Of a DNA stretch of 64,000 nt, positions 34,756 to 47,985 are shown one piece after another. Position numbers and translations under genes: made by a program. The stretch comes from Phytoseiulus persimilis (taxonomy: Eukaryota; Arthropoda; Arachnida; Mesostigmata; Phytoseiidae). The stretch lies in NCBI GenBank assembly GCA_037576195.1, contig CM075101.1, positions 46,066,001 through 46,130,000 on the forward strand, given 5' to 3'. The notes below the pieces were generated by a model that saw only the letters and a list, made by a program, of their open reading frames with translations, was not told the origin of the DNA and searched no databases. Position 1 is the first letter of the stretch. Each line of letters starts with the position of its first letter.

Positions 34756-37700
34756 CAAATACCAAACTCAGGACCCAGGCGTGTCGTCAGACTCCCATGA
34801 GCTGTGGCCGCTTCAGTTGGAGGTTCGCGGAAACGGATATAAGCTGAAGAGAGTGGAGAAGAGGAGGTTCTGAATTTCGAAGGAATTCTTCGAACTTAGA
34901 TTGAAAGAATTGAACACTGGATTTAGAGGCACCGTCCAGCCATGAGCCCGAATGGAACCGTCAAAAATTTCGAGCAATCCATCCGGCTTTTCATTCCTTC
35001 TAGCGAAAACGACCTAGCAGTTGACGAGACGATTCGAACTGTCACCAGCCCGAGCTCAGTCCCGTCGAGCCAAGTTGAGGCCCTCTGCAACGAGGCCGTC
35101 TATTCGGTCGGTTACATTCTCGTTCGCTATTCGTACTGAAACTTTGTGCTTTTGTGCGATTTCCTGCTTGATCGTCGCTTTTAACACCTGCCGAACCTGA
35201 AGGCGCAACATGGAAAGCTGACATATACAGCGGGCATAGTCATCCGTCCACAAACGTGACGCTTCACAGCGTGACCGTTCGCTGGACTGAGTCACTCCGC
35301 GTCTCCAACATCCCTTCTATCCGTCATGGTACAACTCCTGTTCCACTGTATCACAGGGGAATCATCCCGATATGGGGCTCATTTTTCTCTCCCGTTCCCC
35401 GAACCGGTGAACATTTCACATTGAGAATTTCATTGGCCTCTTCGGTGAGCTCATCGCGGAACTGCCGTTGACAGTGTTCGCATCTCAGCAGGTGGCGTCG
35501 TCAAAAAAACCAAGGCTGTTGTTAGAGGCACCTGTTGGGTCCTCGGATGTTCACTTCTAAATTTTTCCTCTCCGATGAATCCTCGAACGATCATGCCCCG
35601 CCTCGAGAGGTACGAGGCAGCGCATCTTCGCCTAATATCGTTATCATTCTTCGCATGGGAGCGGAATCGCTGCCGAGATCAGGAGAGACAGAATTTCTCG
35701 GGATATTCTCAATCCACCGTCCGGAACCAGCTTGAGCCGGGGGTGTGATACGAGGTGCGTATACTTCCTCTACTCTTCATGCGGTCGGCGGTATAGGTGC
35801 TTCCACCTAGATTCAGGTGGAAGAAATCAGTCACGTTCACCGACTCGCTGATGTTCTCGGAGCTCTTTTCAGCATGTCTGTTGAAACCTGCATCCTACCA
35901 GCTAGTTAGGAGAGGTTCTCCATGATTCCCGTTTTCGAATCAGAAAGCAGGAGTTCCGGAGACAGCAGCTCTCGGCCGATCCCCATCACTGGGATATCGG
36001 GCTTGCCCCAAGAAAAAATGTTCGGCCCCATCTCATCATCGCAGTACACTTCTCATCTCGTGCATCGAGTAGCAAATGGAGTTTCTCAACTGACCTACGC
36101 GCATTATACCGAAATCCTCGTCGTCATCTCGAGGCCCGGGAACCGGATTTCTTCGAAGTCAGCTCTCGAAACTTTGGAAAATAAGCAACTCAGTGGGAAC
36201 CTTTCATCTCAACCACACTACCCGCCTATCTTCATGAGCCGTCCGATGAACCATCGAGGTACACTTTCCACTCAATGAGACATTTTCGAACTCGAGCTCG
36301 TGAGGGATATTGGAGTCCTGCTAAACCCCCGACCTGAGGCCGATATCAACGACGTTATCTCGCGTGCAGCAAGCTTCGACATTTGAGCCTTGAATGAAAG
36401 TTCCTGCTTGAATATGCACATCAGAGCCTTGATAGTGCCCACTCTTGGTATCGGTTCCGAGGCATGGGAGCAGTGGCTATCCTGACATTAAAATGTGTTG
36501 AAGGGTTTTCAGAAGATAATCATCCGGCGTATTGCTCTCAACTGCAAGTTGTTCTTGGGCTTGCTGTGCACGCTGCGATACCCGATGTTTTTGATGACAG
36601 TATCTCGAAATTCTGCGCCAGCTCGCCAGAAACCCGGAACTCGATTCAGTATCCAGTATATCATACCTGGGGCCAAGAATGAAGTCGTTCCCTATTGCTT
36701 TCGTTGGAGGGTTGCGAGGAGACTCAACGACTGCCTTGGGTAGAACTTTTCTGTTTCCTTCTGCGAGTCGTAACCGTACCCTCCGGTTCAATCTATGCAC
36801 AATCGTCCAGGATAACGAACTACGTGAGACCGATCATCGATTTTCGAGCACGATCCCTCCGACCATCGGCAAAAGCATTACGTCGGAGGGTACTCGCAAA
36901 CTCTTCCTTGGATGTTCGATACTCACAATGTCGGCTGGCCGGCGTTTTCTGCTGCTCTTCTCTTTCAGGAGAGTTCGAGTAGCCCCTTGAGGCCCCACTG
37001 GCATATTCTTCGATTTTAATCCAATCCTCAACTCTATCGAGCTCGTTTCACATCGGTCCTCCAGCCAGGGTTCCCATCCTCGTTCATCGTAGTCATGGGA
37101 TCCCAGATCTCGAGTAATGACAGACGGAACCGTCACGTGAATCTCTGACTTTCGCTGACCATACCTTCCGTCTTCAGTCACAGGGTAATCTGTTGGAGCG
37201 AGCGAGCAAGCAAGCATCAAAGCTCACATCCGAACAGTACGAAGGTGGAGAGTCAGAGATTCTTCTTGAATAAGTGTTCTGCTCCACCAGGGGCTTGGAT
37301 TCACTTGAGGACCCGTCTCGTGCTCTGTATAGTAGTCTGCATCGGATTCATCTGCTAAGCTCCTTGTCCGAGGCTCCTCCCGCTTGTCCGTTTTTCTGAT
37401 GGTTCTCCCTGGGACGCAGACAGCGAATACCATTGAGTCGTCCTGAGAAAAAATACGGTTTCCTCGACAACAGCTCGACCTGGCTACGGTCAAACTAGTA
37501 GCGGATGGGAAACTCAATAATAGCGTTTCCTAGGAATCGTTCCATTTCAGACGTGATCATGTTGAGAAGTCCGCAAATCTATTCAAACTTCCCTCCCACA
37601 GTGGGCCTGAAGTCCGGAATGTAGTTTCATTTTTGCCCAGGGGTTCAAAATTTCGTTGCATAGGCCCCTCATTCATTGATTTGGAGAATGGGAAGATGTG

Positions 37701-40700
37701 GAAACACGTCGGCTGCTTGTACCCGCACCAAAGCCGTCTCGATCAATGGTCGAGAAAATTCTGAAACAGCGTATATTCTAGCTCCGTCCAATGGTGCGTT
37801 AGAGATACGATTACGAGAGCATATGAAGCACCTGTCGAACATATCCAATGAAACGCGGTCGGGAACGAGCTCTTACATCCCCACCAGAGTTCATAGACAT
37901 CAGCTCGAGTGCATGTCACTCGCATGTTGGGAGCCACATCCAACAACGCCCTGAATGTACACATGGATGAGTCCACTGTCGATATAGTTCACGGGAGTTT
38001 CATCCCCGGCGGGCTTTATGCCCTCCTCCCCCAATATTCCCGTCTGACCCATACTAGAGCCCTTCGCATTCAGGAGGTGCCCCAGGAATCTCCCCGAAAT
38101 CTCGCAGGAAGGCTCCATGAGTATACTTCCTCAATGAGATGAACTTCCAGCTGATAACGCTGCCCACCTCTCTCCGTCCTATCCCCGACTGCCAGATAAC
38201 GGCCTCCAAAATACGCCCTTCCATCGCTGACTCGTCATTGTCAGCCAGTACGGATTCCTTCCAGAAGCATAGAAGCTTAGTGGGAGAGATATTGAGTCAC
38301 CTGACGTGGGAGGGGTGGAATTCATACGATTTCTCAGAGTCGTGTTCTTGCAAAGAAGCTCAGCGCATGTATTTCCACAAATCTTGAGGCTGATGGTTCG
38401 AGAATGATGAAAACGCATGGGGCGAAACCTCCGCGGGAATCTACACCGCTGATTTTATTCCCCTAAGGGTGTTTTGACTGCGGGACCCATGCTGCACGTA
38501 TTCAGACTGAAACTTATGGGTGCCGATGAAATTGACATAGAAACCACGAGATTCCTTCGATCACTATTCAGCGACTGCTTCTAGCGAACCAACTCGTCAT
38601 TCCCATTTTCGAGGGAAAGGCGGTGTTGGCTGACGCGAACTTTTGAAGTCCCATCGGCTAGCGAACCGACATGCGCATCGAATCCGTCTCGAGATGTTTT
38701 AAACCACTATTGACCTCACTCGATTCCGGCGCGGCTGTCGAAAATCAGATTCGGTCATCGATGAGACTCAAGCGCCTGAGGAGTTGGCGGCGAGAGAGGG
38801 TGTTTTGGAATCGGGATCTGGAAGTCGGGGGACTGGCACTAGTGTCTCACTTCTGCAAGAGATTTAGGCATCGCAACCCTCGAGGAACGTGTAACCTTCC
38901 CCACGCTCGATAGAGATAGTGCTGCTTGAGGTGCTAAGATAGAGAAATCGTTGTTTCCTCCCTCAGGTGAGTCCGATAGCTCGGGCTCTGGGAGCTTGGT
39001 TCGGTCACACATGGATGACTAGGTCGAGGCGGTTGAGGAACTGCGGCGGATGATGAGCTCGGAACCGAGGCGCTCACGAGCCGCAGGCTGGAAGCAGGTC
39101 TGTCTGCGTAATTCGATTTGCCGTCTGGGTGGCCACCCTCAAGGATCTGGTCAGAAGCAGCGTAGGCACACTCTGAATATGCTTCGAATCAGGGTTGCTG
39201 CCAGAACTGGTGCGGCGCACTCGCGGGGTCGACGATCTTGCGAATTCTCTGTCTGCTCCGAATAGCGATCAAGTCCAACAAATGGGGCCCTGCAAACGAG
39301 GTCCGCACTCGCTCTCTCAGCATCGTTATCTGACCTGTCGGAGACGGCCCTCCACAGAGAACATTGAATCGTTCGAAAAACGTCCGATTGTATCTCCCAT
39401 CTCAGAGCTCCGGTCGAACACCGCTCGATCGGAAGCGAATCGCTTGTGCAGGCAGTTGGAGGAGAAATTAGAATTGCGAACCAGGAATCAGTGAGGCAGC
39501 ACCGGATGTTCGTGGCCCTACTATCTCTTCGTTCGGGGTGAAATCTGGCCTGGTCTAAAATTGCTCCCGAACCGTACTTGTTTTCTCCCAGGGAGAGTTC
39601 CGTTTGAGGATCGAGAATTCCTAGAATTGTGATGGAAGGCTAGTGTCGGCTTTTGGTGTGTGGCTCTTCATTTTTATGAGCTAGCCGTTGCACGAGGTAT
39701 CGAGATACTTCCGGTCACCTCATCTGCTGATGATGGCGGTTGATGAGGTACAAAAAAATCCGAGAAAACCGCATCGAGGTGAATGTTCTGACTCGAAAAG
39801 GAAGCTCTCGGGAACTTTTCTGTCGAATTATCCCTAGTGCTTACTTCTCGCTCTAGAGAATCCATCGCTATCCCAGCCAAGAGCTCTCGCTCTCTACGAT
39901 AGCTCACGTAGAAGGAGCCTGAGATTTCGCATGATTTCCCCGTTTCCTGCCCCTGCTACTGCAGTTGCATTTCGTTCAGCATCCACACCCGAGCACATTC
40001 ATCTCGCCGCGTGATATCTTCGTGTGCTTCAGACTCATTATTGGGAGCAATCAGAATTGGAATCAGTCGCAGACACGATACCCGCCTTCTTGGAAATGGA
40101 GAAGAATTACAACCTAATCCTGTTTGAATCACTCATAAACATTCCTTCAGGACGGGCCACTTGAGAGATTCTCCATTCTTCGCCGGTTCTCTGACCATAG
40201 ATGTAGTCAACTCAATGCCTCATACAGTAACAATTAACACTCTTTTGACATCCTTGTTCATAGTTCAAGTCCCGAATCGACCACCGATCGCTGCACTCAA
40301 CCAGCAAGACAGCATGCCATCATTCGATACGCCCTATTTGTGAGGAGTTTCGAGCCCGGATCGTGGGTGCTGGATCGTGACGGTGTTGAACATCCGGAAA
40401 TGCTTCCATCCGAGCATCGTCAGGCATCAGCCTACTCCAGGAATAAAAAACTCGACGTTTCTGATACTCAATATTCCAAATCAGCGATCTTAGCCTCTAT
40501 GCCAAACTACGACCCTGTTTGTGCCGAATGCATATTTCAGGACTCCATCACCCGGAGAGCGCTGTTCAAAAGGTCCTCCGAGTCGGGTCTTCCGAATCTC
40601 GGGACGATCCGAAGGTGGCTATCGCGGGAGGAACTGTGTTGAGAGGATGCGATTGGTGTCAGAAGTAGCTCTCGGCACGACCCGGGAGACGAAACATTGC

Positions 40701-41210
40701 TTATTCTGCTGCCCATGCACCGCCCAGGGAGAAGTCTCGGCTTTGTTTACCCGACTCAATGCTCAACAGGCTCGACGCAGAGCTACCTGAAATCGGTCGC
40801 CAGAGCTTCTGAAAATATCGTGCCGTGAATCCCTTCGTCGTCTTGAGCACAACTCACCGAAGTAAGAGTCGCCGAAAACCTTGGAGCGTTCACTAACTCC
40901 TCCAAACTCCGCTCAGTGACCTCGAAAACGCGCTCTTCCGAAAACCGATACTCGGCGGCCGCGAGTAGAGAAAATGTGACGCCGTTTCCCTGGCTGCGTT
41001 CAAATCAAGAACCTGGCAGACACTCTACGCGAGCCATTCGACTGACGAAAGGTTCAGTCCCTAAAGCGGGCATCCCGCCAGCTGTTGCTTCTTCGGACGT
41101 TGAGTGCATCCATCCATTCCACGCCGAGTTGTTCCCATTGCGAGCCTTAATCCGATGTCGGTTATTCGTCCCATCCTCCACTCAGAGTCACCAGTTTGGA
41201 TGCAAGTGAC
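34756..41210. other. Long stretch without a recognised gene
   Basis: Frames of 60-130 codons occur on both strands with frequent stops. Some successive frames on the + strand (about 35.9-36.5, 37.9-38.4 and 38.7-39.6 kb) have a leucine-rich flavour and might be further decayed members of the LRR-like family, but none can be supported. A small hairpin, CTTCCACCT...AGGTGGAAG, lies at about 35800-35825. Confidence 0.3.
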
Positions 41211-41478
41211 CTTGGCGTCCCGTCAGAGTCTGTCGACCTTGGATTTCTATTCGCACGTTTCCGCCGACGTCTTTGTCATTGCAATCAAGGACTGTCGCCG
41301 AGTTTCCGCCGTAGTTATTGTATTTCTAATAAGAGAGATAACTCGTTTGGAGGGAATTAAGGGAGCATCCGTGGTCCACGTCAGCGGAGCACGATTCCCG
41401 GTTTCACGGGAAACCCTGATTCCATTCGATCGAACTCGGGTTCCAACATCCAGATTTCCCAGTGTTCTGCTCTTCTGA
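41211..41478 (+). pseudogene. Possible LRR-like C-terminal fragment
   Basis: An open frame ending at 41476-41478 with SLSTLDFYSHVSADVFVIAI, then KDCRRVSAVVIVF. This is the spacing of a leucine-rich repeat (a leucine strand, a helix, then a cysteine and arginine before the next strand). The frame is open about 90 codons before the stop and lacks a start. Assignment is by pattern only. Confidence 0.28.
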
Positions 41479-44400
41479 CGGTTAGTGGGAGCTAGTGGAG
41501 CACAATCTCGCCGAGATCCTGGGATCGATGAGGATTGGGAGGGGGCTGGAGCTGGGTAGAACTCAGTCGAGGCAGACCTGGAGTGGGATGGCGCAACGCC
41601 TGGAACGCAGAGAAGAAATCGAGCTCAATGTGAGGAGAACAGAGGTACGAGGTAGAAAACGATTATAGTCATGAGGCTATCTGACTTTGCCTCGCTGTCT
41701 GTAGCGTGTCGAAACTCGGCTCCGGATACTCCGGAGCATTAGCGTGTCACAGGTATGTCGTCTAATGACGTCATCTGGAGTCCCATTCAAATGACCAAAG
41801 CAAACTCTAACCAAAGACCCCTCAGAAAGAGCGAAAAACTGGGAATAAACTCATCTCGGTCCGCTTTCGCTCCAATGACAGCGGGGCCGCTCTTCTTTCC
41901 ATCGCTCCGAATCTCCAAAGTACACACTCCAGGAGTGGACAACGGCATGGGCATGGATTCGCATATTGCCTTCATCTAATCAGAGAGGAAGGAAGAGTCA
42001 GAGAGCGAGAAAGAGAAATACCAGTAAGACACGAGAGAAATTCGAAGTTGAAAGCTTGCGCGGGGAAAAAGAAGTTTGAGGGATGACGAATCGCTGGAGA
42101 GGAGGAAGAATTGTGAAACCAGATAGACGACGGGGAAGGTAGGTAACGAAAAGCAGACAAACGGACCCGAGAACGGGAGGAGGGCAGGAGAGAATGGGTG
42201 GATGTGGAGGCAGTACGACGTGGAGGTTGAGAGGGCAGAAGAGACAAGAGATAGCTGCGTCCGCCGCATACACAGAACAGCCTCCATAAGGCACTTTGGC
42301 GAATATGCTCTTGTTTTTCCTCCGTCTTCTTCCATTCCCTGTGTTTGAGTCTCTGTTGATTCAGCGCTTGGTCAGCGGTCCCTTTCCCAGAGCATATGAG
42401 GTCGTCGTTCGACGTACTCGAGCTCTGTTTGTTGTTCCACAAGCACGAGAACCTCTATAACCTCATGATAAAACGAACAATGTCTTGCATTCGTGTAGAG
42501 GTATTGCGATGGAAGCTGGACAACTCCTCGGGGCTCGCTATCGATTTGAGCTCCTGGAATTTCTTATCAAAGCTCCCCGTGACTCTGTCGTCGGATTCCA
42601 TGTCACGTTTTTCCATGGCAAGCCCCGTATTATCGGTGGTCTGTAGTTTTCCACCGATCCCGGCGGTGTCCCTGAGCGCTTTCCCTCTGTTTACAATGAA
42701 AGCTCCGGTTGATTTTTATGGTCGTTTTGCACGGTCGATGAATCAACTGCGTGCTCTGTTGTTCGGGCAGCTGTTGCCAGCTGCCGCATATAGATAGATT
42801 TCCTGTGGATATGAATCGAGACAAAGCCAGTTGAGTCATTGCCGACTGGTAACCAGGGTTTGGTGCTCTGATCCAGCAGATAACGTGAATATTTCGTCCT
42901 AAATGCGAGCTCGTTTATTTTCTCCGTCGCAGGCTGCGGCCACTGCGAGATAATTTGGTTATTTCACGCCGTTCGCGCCAATTACGCTGACTTTCCGGTA
43001 GCGTGCTGCATCGACCGCGAGCTCCCTCGTCGCAGGAAATGGGCAACAACCCGTCGAGAACTCCTCGAGCTTGCTTTGTTCTCGAGTGCTCTCAAGATTC
43101 CAGATTCCTGAGTCACAAGACGGACCATAAGATCTCATTGGCTCATTAGAGCAGGCGGTCGAGACGAGAACCAGGAAGATTCTTCCGCTGGCTGTGGATC
43201 TTCCCATCACCACCCAACCGGCCAGTCAGGAGATCTGTCGGGCTGCTAACCGCCTGGTGATCGGTTCGTTAGACTTGATGCAGATCAGATGAGAGGAAAC
43301 ATTGGAACCTAGTTTCGCCCATGAAGCTCTAATGTGCCGTTCCTGGGACTTCGGAACATCTGAAATGAAGGAGATCAAGTGGAGCCGAGCGGGACTGCTC
43401 ATAATTAACCATTGGGACTTCTATAACAACTGGGAAGAAGAGATCATCAACATCCACTGTTCTCGATACGGAAAAAGAGGAGCCCGAATCCATCGGTGCT
43501 TCGCTCGGGAATGAGGAAGGTGTGAGTGATCCCAGTGTTCCAACTCTCAAGCTTCCACGTCGTATGTTACACGTCGTACAAGCTAGCGTTATTCGTCCGC
43601 TCATTCTCCGGGTCGACAAGGCCTTGTACTGTTTGCTTGTTCCCATGCCCGATAGACTCTTTAACTGCTCTTATTTGGTCGACTGCTCACAAAGGTTCGA
43701 TTCATGAGCCTCTTGTCGGAGCAAAAAAGCACACACGTATTCGGAGAATTGCGCGCAGAGGTTGTTGGAGGAGAAGACACGGTAGCATCAAGAAAATCAA
43801 AGGCGGAACCAGGGTCGGAATGAAGATGGAAAATCGATCGTGACGTATATTAGGAAGGACTCGATGAGGCCGGGACAGAAATCGTATTTGGTGCCATCAG
43901 CAAGCTGCGAGATTCAATCTCGGATCCCGGTTCCTGCCGAGGGGGGACAAATGTCTTCCATCGGATGGATCGATAAACCATGGAACTTTATGCGACCGGT
44001 TTATGACTTAGGGAACCGTCATGGCTCCGGTCACTCGTCCTCCGGTCCGAGACGGGAGTTGAGTCTTGTATGAACTATCGTATGGAAGGAAGAATATAAA
44101 TCCATCCGCCACGGCTACGCAGCAGTTGCTAGAGGAGTTATTCCTTCTTCCTTTTATATATAGGCTCCAAAGTCCTCAGCGAACACCCATGGCGGAGAGA
44201 TGGGGTTGCGCGACAGAAGCCCCACTCCATTGCGCTTCTACTTTCTTCCGAATCATAACTTATGGTCGCGCTTGGCAAATTTTCATGAAATCGAAGAAGA
44301 CGCGGACCAACTCGTTCAGAAACCGATATCTCACCCTCGGATCGAAGGTCTCATCCCACTTGTTTATTCACTTCTCCCCCTCTCAAAACGCATACCATCT

Positions 44401-47400
44401 TCGTTATGATCTCTTTCCACTCCAAGCAACGTAGGCACGCGGACGAGAGAGGATTTGACCTCCAAACGAAGGTGGTCACTATTCTATGCTTTTTATAACC
44501 TGTGAACCCGTTCCGCGGTCGAAATTCACGGCCGGCGCTCCTCTTCCGTAAGCGCCACCTTCCTTCCTTCATCTATCCCTCCGTCGGCTCGCTGTTGAGG
44601 TTTCCCCGCGTGAATTGATCATTCTCATCTTCTACTGCGCGAGGTCCACCTGATTTCCCCCTTGGTTGCATCGTTCCCTCTCCCCGCCAATCTCCTGCGG
44701 AACATCACCTCTTCTCACTCACTCATCCTCTTCTCGCCCTTTGAGCCCTCCCTTTTTCCGGGGATTGGCTCTCTCTCCAAGACCTCTGTTGCCGGATTCT
44801 CCCGTTGCCGTAGTTTCACTAGATTTCACTATTCAATGCTCTGGCTCTCCGCATCCGCTGTTCCCGGAATCCTCCATATTCTTTCTCACAGTTTAGTCCC
44901 GAATACGCGATCCCTCCATATCGTTCCTCATTCTCTCCTTGAGCTCGGGGCGAGTTTTTCCTCCTCTTCGACGTTTCAGAGGTTGGAGTACGAATTCGGA
45001 GCAGCCGGCGAGCTTGAGCGACACACTGGAGACGTCGATAGCGCTTGATTAGTTGAAGAGCTCTCCAGACCGGGTTGTATGTCTTTCACTGGCCGGGATG
45101 CGTTGTCCTTCACAGAACTGTTCCCGAATCCCCGCCAGTCTGCTGGGCGAGCTGACAGTGTTCGCTCCCCTGCGGAACCACTCGTCCAAGCGAGCGACAA
45201 ACCGAAAACGGGACCGGAACATGGTAACGTATTGCTGGCACAGAGGGAGAGAGCTCAAATGAGAGCATCAAGAGCCGCGTATGAATATTTATTGCGTCGC
45301 CTTTGAAATTCCAATGGGCCACTTCGTTATACCGCGGTCAGATGTCTGACCCAGAGCCGGCTCTATCGCACGTTGGTCATGAGTCTCGCCTTTTGTGGAG
45401 TTTGCTAGCTGAGCCATTTGCCCTGCAGTTGGGAACGTTCAACTGCGGAAGCGCGGCGTTCCGCGACCCTGACCAAGCGTTTTCGCCGTCAGGACCAAGG
45501 ACCGGATCGAGGGCTCGTTGTTTTCCCCCTGTCTGGGTCTCTATCATCGACTAAGGAGAAGCGCTGCGTGAGACCTCGTTTCAATCCACTTCCTGCTTCA
45601 GCCATTGGGACAATCTGAATCGACTCCGTTTCCAGAGTCTCGCCAGGATCTCGAGCGAACGAAGCGAGTCAACCCGGAGCGAGTCAACCACTCGTCGAAA
45701 TGGCGTTTCGGCGGTCGAGTCGATACGATTTCTTCTAGTTCGCTCGTGCTCGCTCACGTGTCCGCGTACCCGTTTCTGGGACGTGAGCCGGAGCTCAATT
45801 CGAGTGAATAGAACGAGTTGGTGCCACTGTGGGATTTCCATACGAACGCTTTGGACAAACGATGATGAGCCGCGCGCAGATTGGTTCTCGGCTTCGAACC
45901 CTTCGCGATTGCCCCACAGCTCGTTCGTTCGCTTGCTGGCCGGCGGGATTCCGCGTCGTTCAATTGAATTGTTCTCTGTGATAGCGAGCGCCTAATGTGG
46001 ATCTAGTTCACCCTCAGTTCGGCCTATTCGGCGACAATGGGCCTGCGCTGTCGTTTAACAGCTTCATTGAGCCTGGAACGGGCGGAACGCTGCTGCACGC
46101 CGAGCTAATCGATCCGAGCGACCGCAAGCTCTCCCGACTCCGGAGCCGAAGCTGTTTGGCCACCGATGAGGCGCATCTTCTGAACCGATCTAAAGCCTAA
46201 TAATTGCACCCTGCAGCCCCACGGCCCGTCTCCGCCTGTCGCCGATACCAGCTGTCACCTCAAAGTATTGAATGAAAGGGTTCGGGTGATCCAACTTTTA
46301 GACTGGGAAGGAGGGAGCTCGAAGATCTGGAATTTACAGCACAACATCTGGGACCACTTCGGAACACGGCACTCTCGAGGATGAGCCATATTTCTGTTGA
46401 GCAGTCGGATGTCGAAAACTAATGCGAGGTCGAGCAGAGATACTTTCCTACAACGCAAATGCGCTCAGCTTCGCTCACACTGAGCTGAAACCAGAGCACT
46501 TGGTGCTCGCTACCCTACGACCTGCTTCGGAACCCATAGGTGTTCCGACCCGAATTTTACTCATCTCCCGCTTCCGATCGTCTCCAGTGAAGAGGTAGCC
46601 GGTTTCCGGGTTCGATTCCGCTAAACTAACTGCTGCCCTGAAGAACGATACCGTCATCGATCGTTCGAAGCTGATATTCGGGTACGATAAGCGAAGAGAA
46701 CCAGTGAAAATTATTGCTAGCAGCGAACATGAGGACATGGATCTGACGGCGGCCATCCGGAGTATCAAACCGACCCGGATGCGAATTCGGATCCCAGTCT
46801 GGACTCTATTCCGGATTTGGATTTTCATGCGGATTCGAGTCTGGTTTCGAATGCGCATGCGTCTCAAGCAGCCTCATTACGCAAGGGGGCGCCGCGTCAC
46901 TCCAGGCACTGGAATCAGGCCGGCTGCTGGGGCCCGAAAACGGTTCTGACCTCGTGGGTGGATTCACAAACTCGGCTCGATCTGAATCCGCTCGTTGAAC
47001 TCGAATCTTCTTTCGCATCCAGATGCCATTCGGATTCAGGACCGGAATCGTGGAATCCGGATCTCAAATGGCCACCCCATCGATGAAATTCGCCCGTTTT
47101 TTCAGGTCTATGATCGGACCATTTCGAGTATCGAAATGGCGATAACAATGCTCCGCATCAACTTATTGGTATGAATCGCAAGTGTTGGTCTCGCAACTCT
47201 GCGAACCTTATTCCCGGTGAGTCAACTGATCGCTGCACTGAGCCTGTCTAGGTTCTCCACGCCGTTTTGAGATGGACACTCAACAGTATCTGTTAATCTG
47301 TTCGCACGTTGAATGAAACAGTTCTCATCACGGATGGGATGCCCCGTAGGAAGGGGTTTACGTACACGTGATGGCTCCCGTTGTCCAAGGTGCCAGCGAG

Positions 47401-47762
47401 ATGTCCTCCCGATTAGCTTGAGATTATTATTGCAACGAATGCCCGTTCGGCCGAGAAGGGATCCCGTAGGGCCGAAAACCCTTGCCCTCGTTTCGTCGGT
47501 GATGCGGGTGGAGCTGAGCTTCTATGCAGAGGACAGAGGCCGACGATCTGCACATCTTCCATGAGCGTGAGAACACTCAGCGAATCGAGATAGATTTGGG
47601 AACTGTGTATCTGAATGATGCCGGAGTGTATCGACAGCCGCGCGGCAGAGGGTTCTGATCTATTAAACGGGTATTCGAGGGAAGTCATGGCGTGTTGTGC
47701 AGAACACTGAGTTCAAATCTTTTGGGATCTTCTGATCAGCGAGCTAGAAGATACCGACGAAT
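41479..47762. other. Gene-poor stretch
   Basis: Between 41972 and 42442 the minus strand is open in three frames at once, because the + strand is purine-rich with few stop complements; I do not read this as coding. A pyrimidine-rich block at 44640-45000 gives the same effect on the + strand. Degenerate CGGATTC repeats lie at 46755-47065. No gene can be supported. Confidence 0.35.
46755..47065. repeat. Cryptic repeat of CGGATTC/GAATCCG words
   Basis: In about 300 bases the words CGGATTC, CGGATGC, GGATTTGG and their complements recur many times with irregular spacing, in two blocks around 46770-46850 and 46975-47065. Translation gives arginine/isoleucine-rich nonsense. It is probably a degenerate simple repeat. 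Confidence 0.5.
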
Positions 47763-47764
47763 TA

Positions 47765-47983
47765 CCCTAAAATTCCGCAGATAACGAACCCTTTTTTTCG
47801 ATTTACTGTGAGGGAAACGGATCAGATAACGAGCTTCTCAGACAATCAAATCATCAGAGGACGAACTCGTCAAGGAACAAGCTCATCATATAGCGAGTTC
47901 GGCAAACAACAAGATATTATCTGACGCGGTTTTTCGAGAAAAAATCGAAAAAAAAAAGGTTCGTTGTCTGCGGGATTTTAGGG
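47765..47983. mobile_element. Pogo/Tigger-like MITE, 219 bases, TA target site
   Basis: The termini are CCCTAAAATTCCGCAGA and the reverse complement of CCCTAAAATCCCGCAGA. The match extends through ATAACGAACC and the T-run to CGATTT, about 40 bases in all. TA flanks both sides (47763-47764 and 47984-47985). Inside, variants of CAGATAACGAGC recur, as in pogo/Tigger relatives whose terminal motif is repeated internally. It is too short to code. It looks like a miniature inverted-repeat element mobilised by a Tc1-mariner-type transposase. Confidence 0.75.
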
Positions 47984-47985
47984 TA

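Noticed and set aside
41972-42442. Long minus-strand frames open in all three phases
   Set aside because: The effect comes from purine-rich + strand DNA with few stop complements, not from coding.
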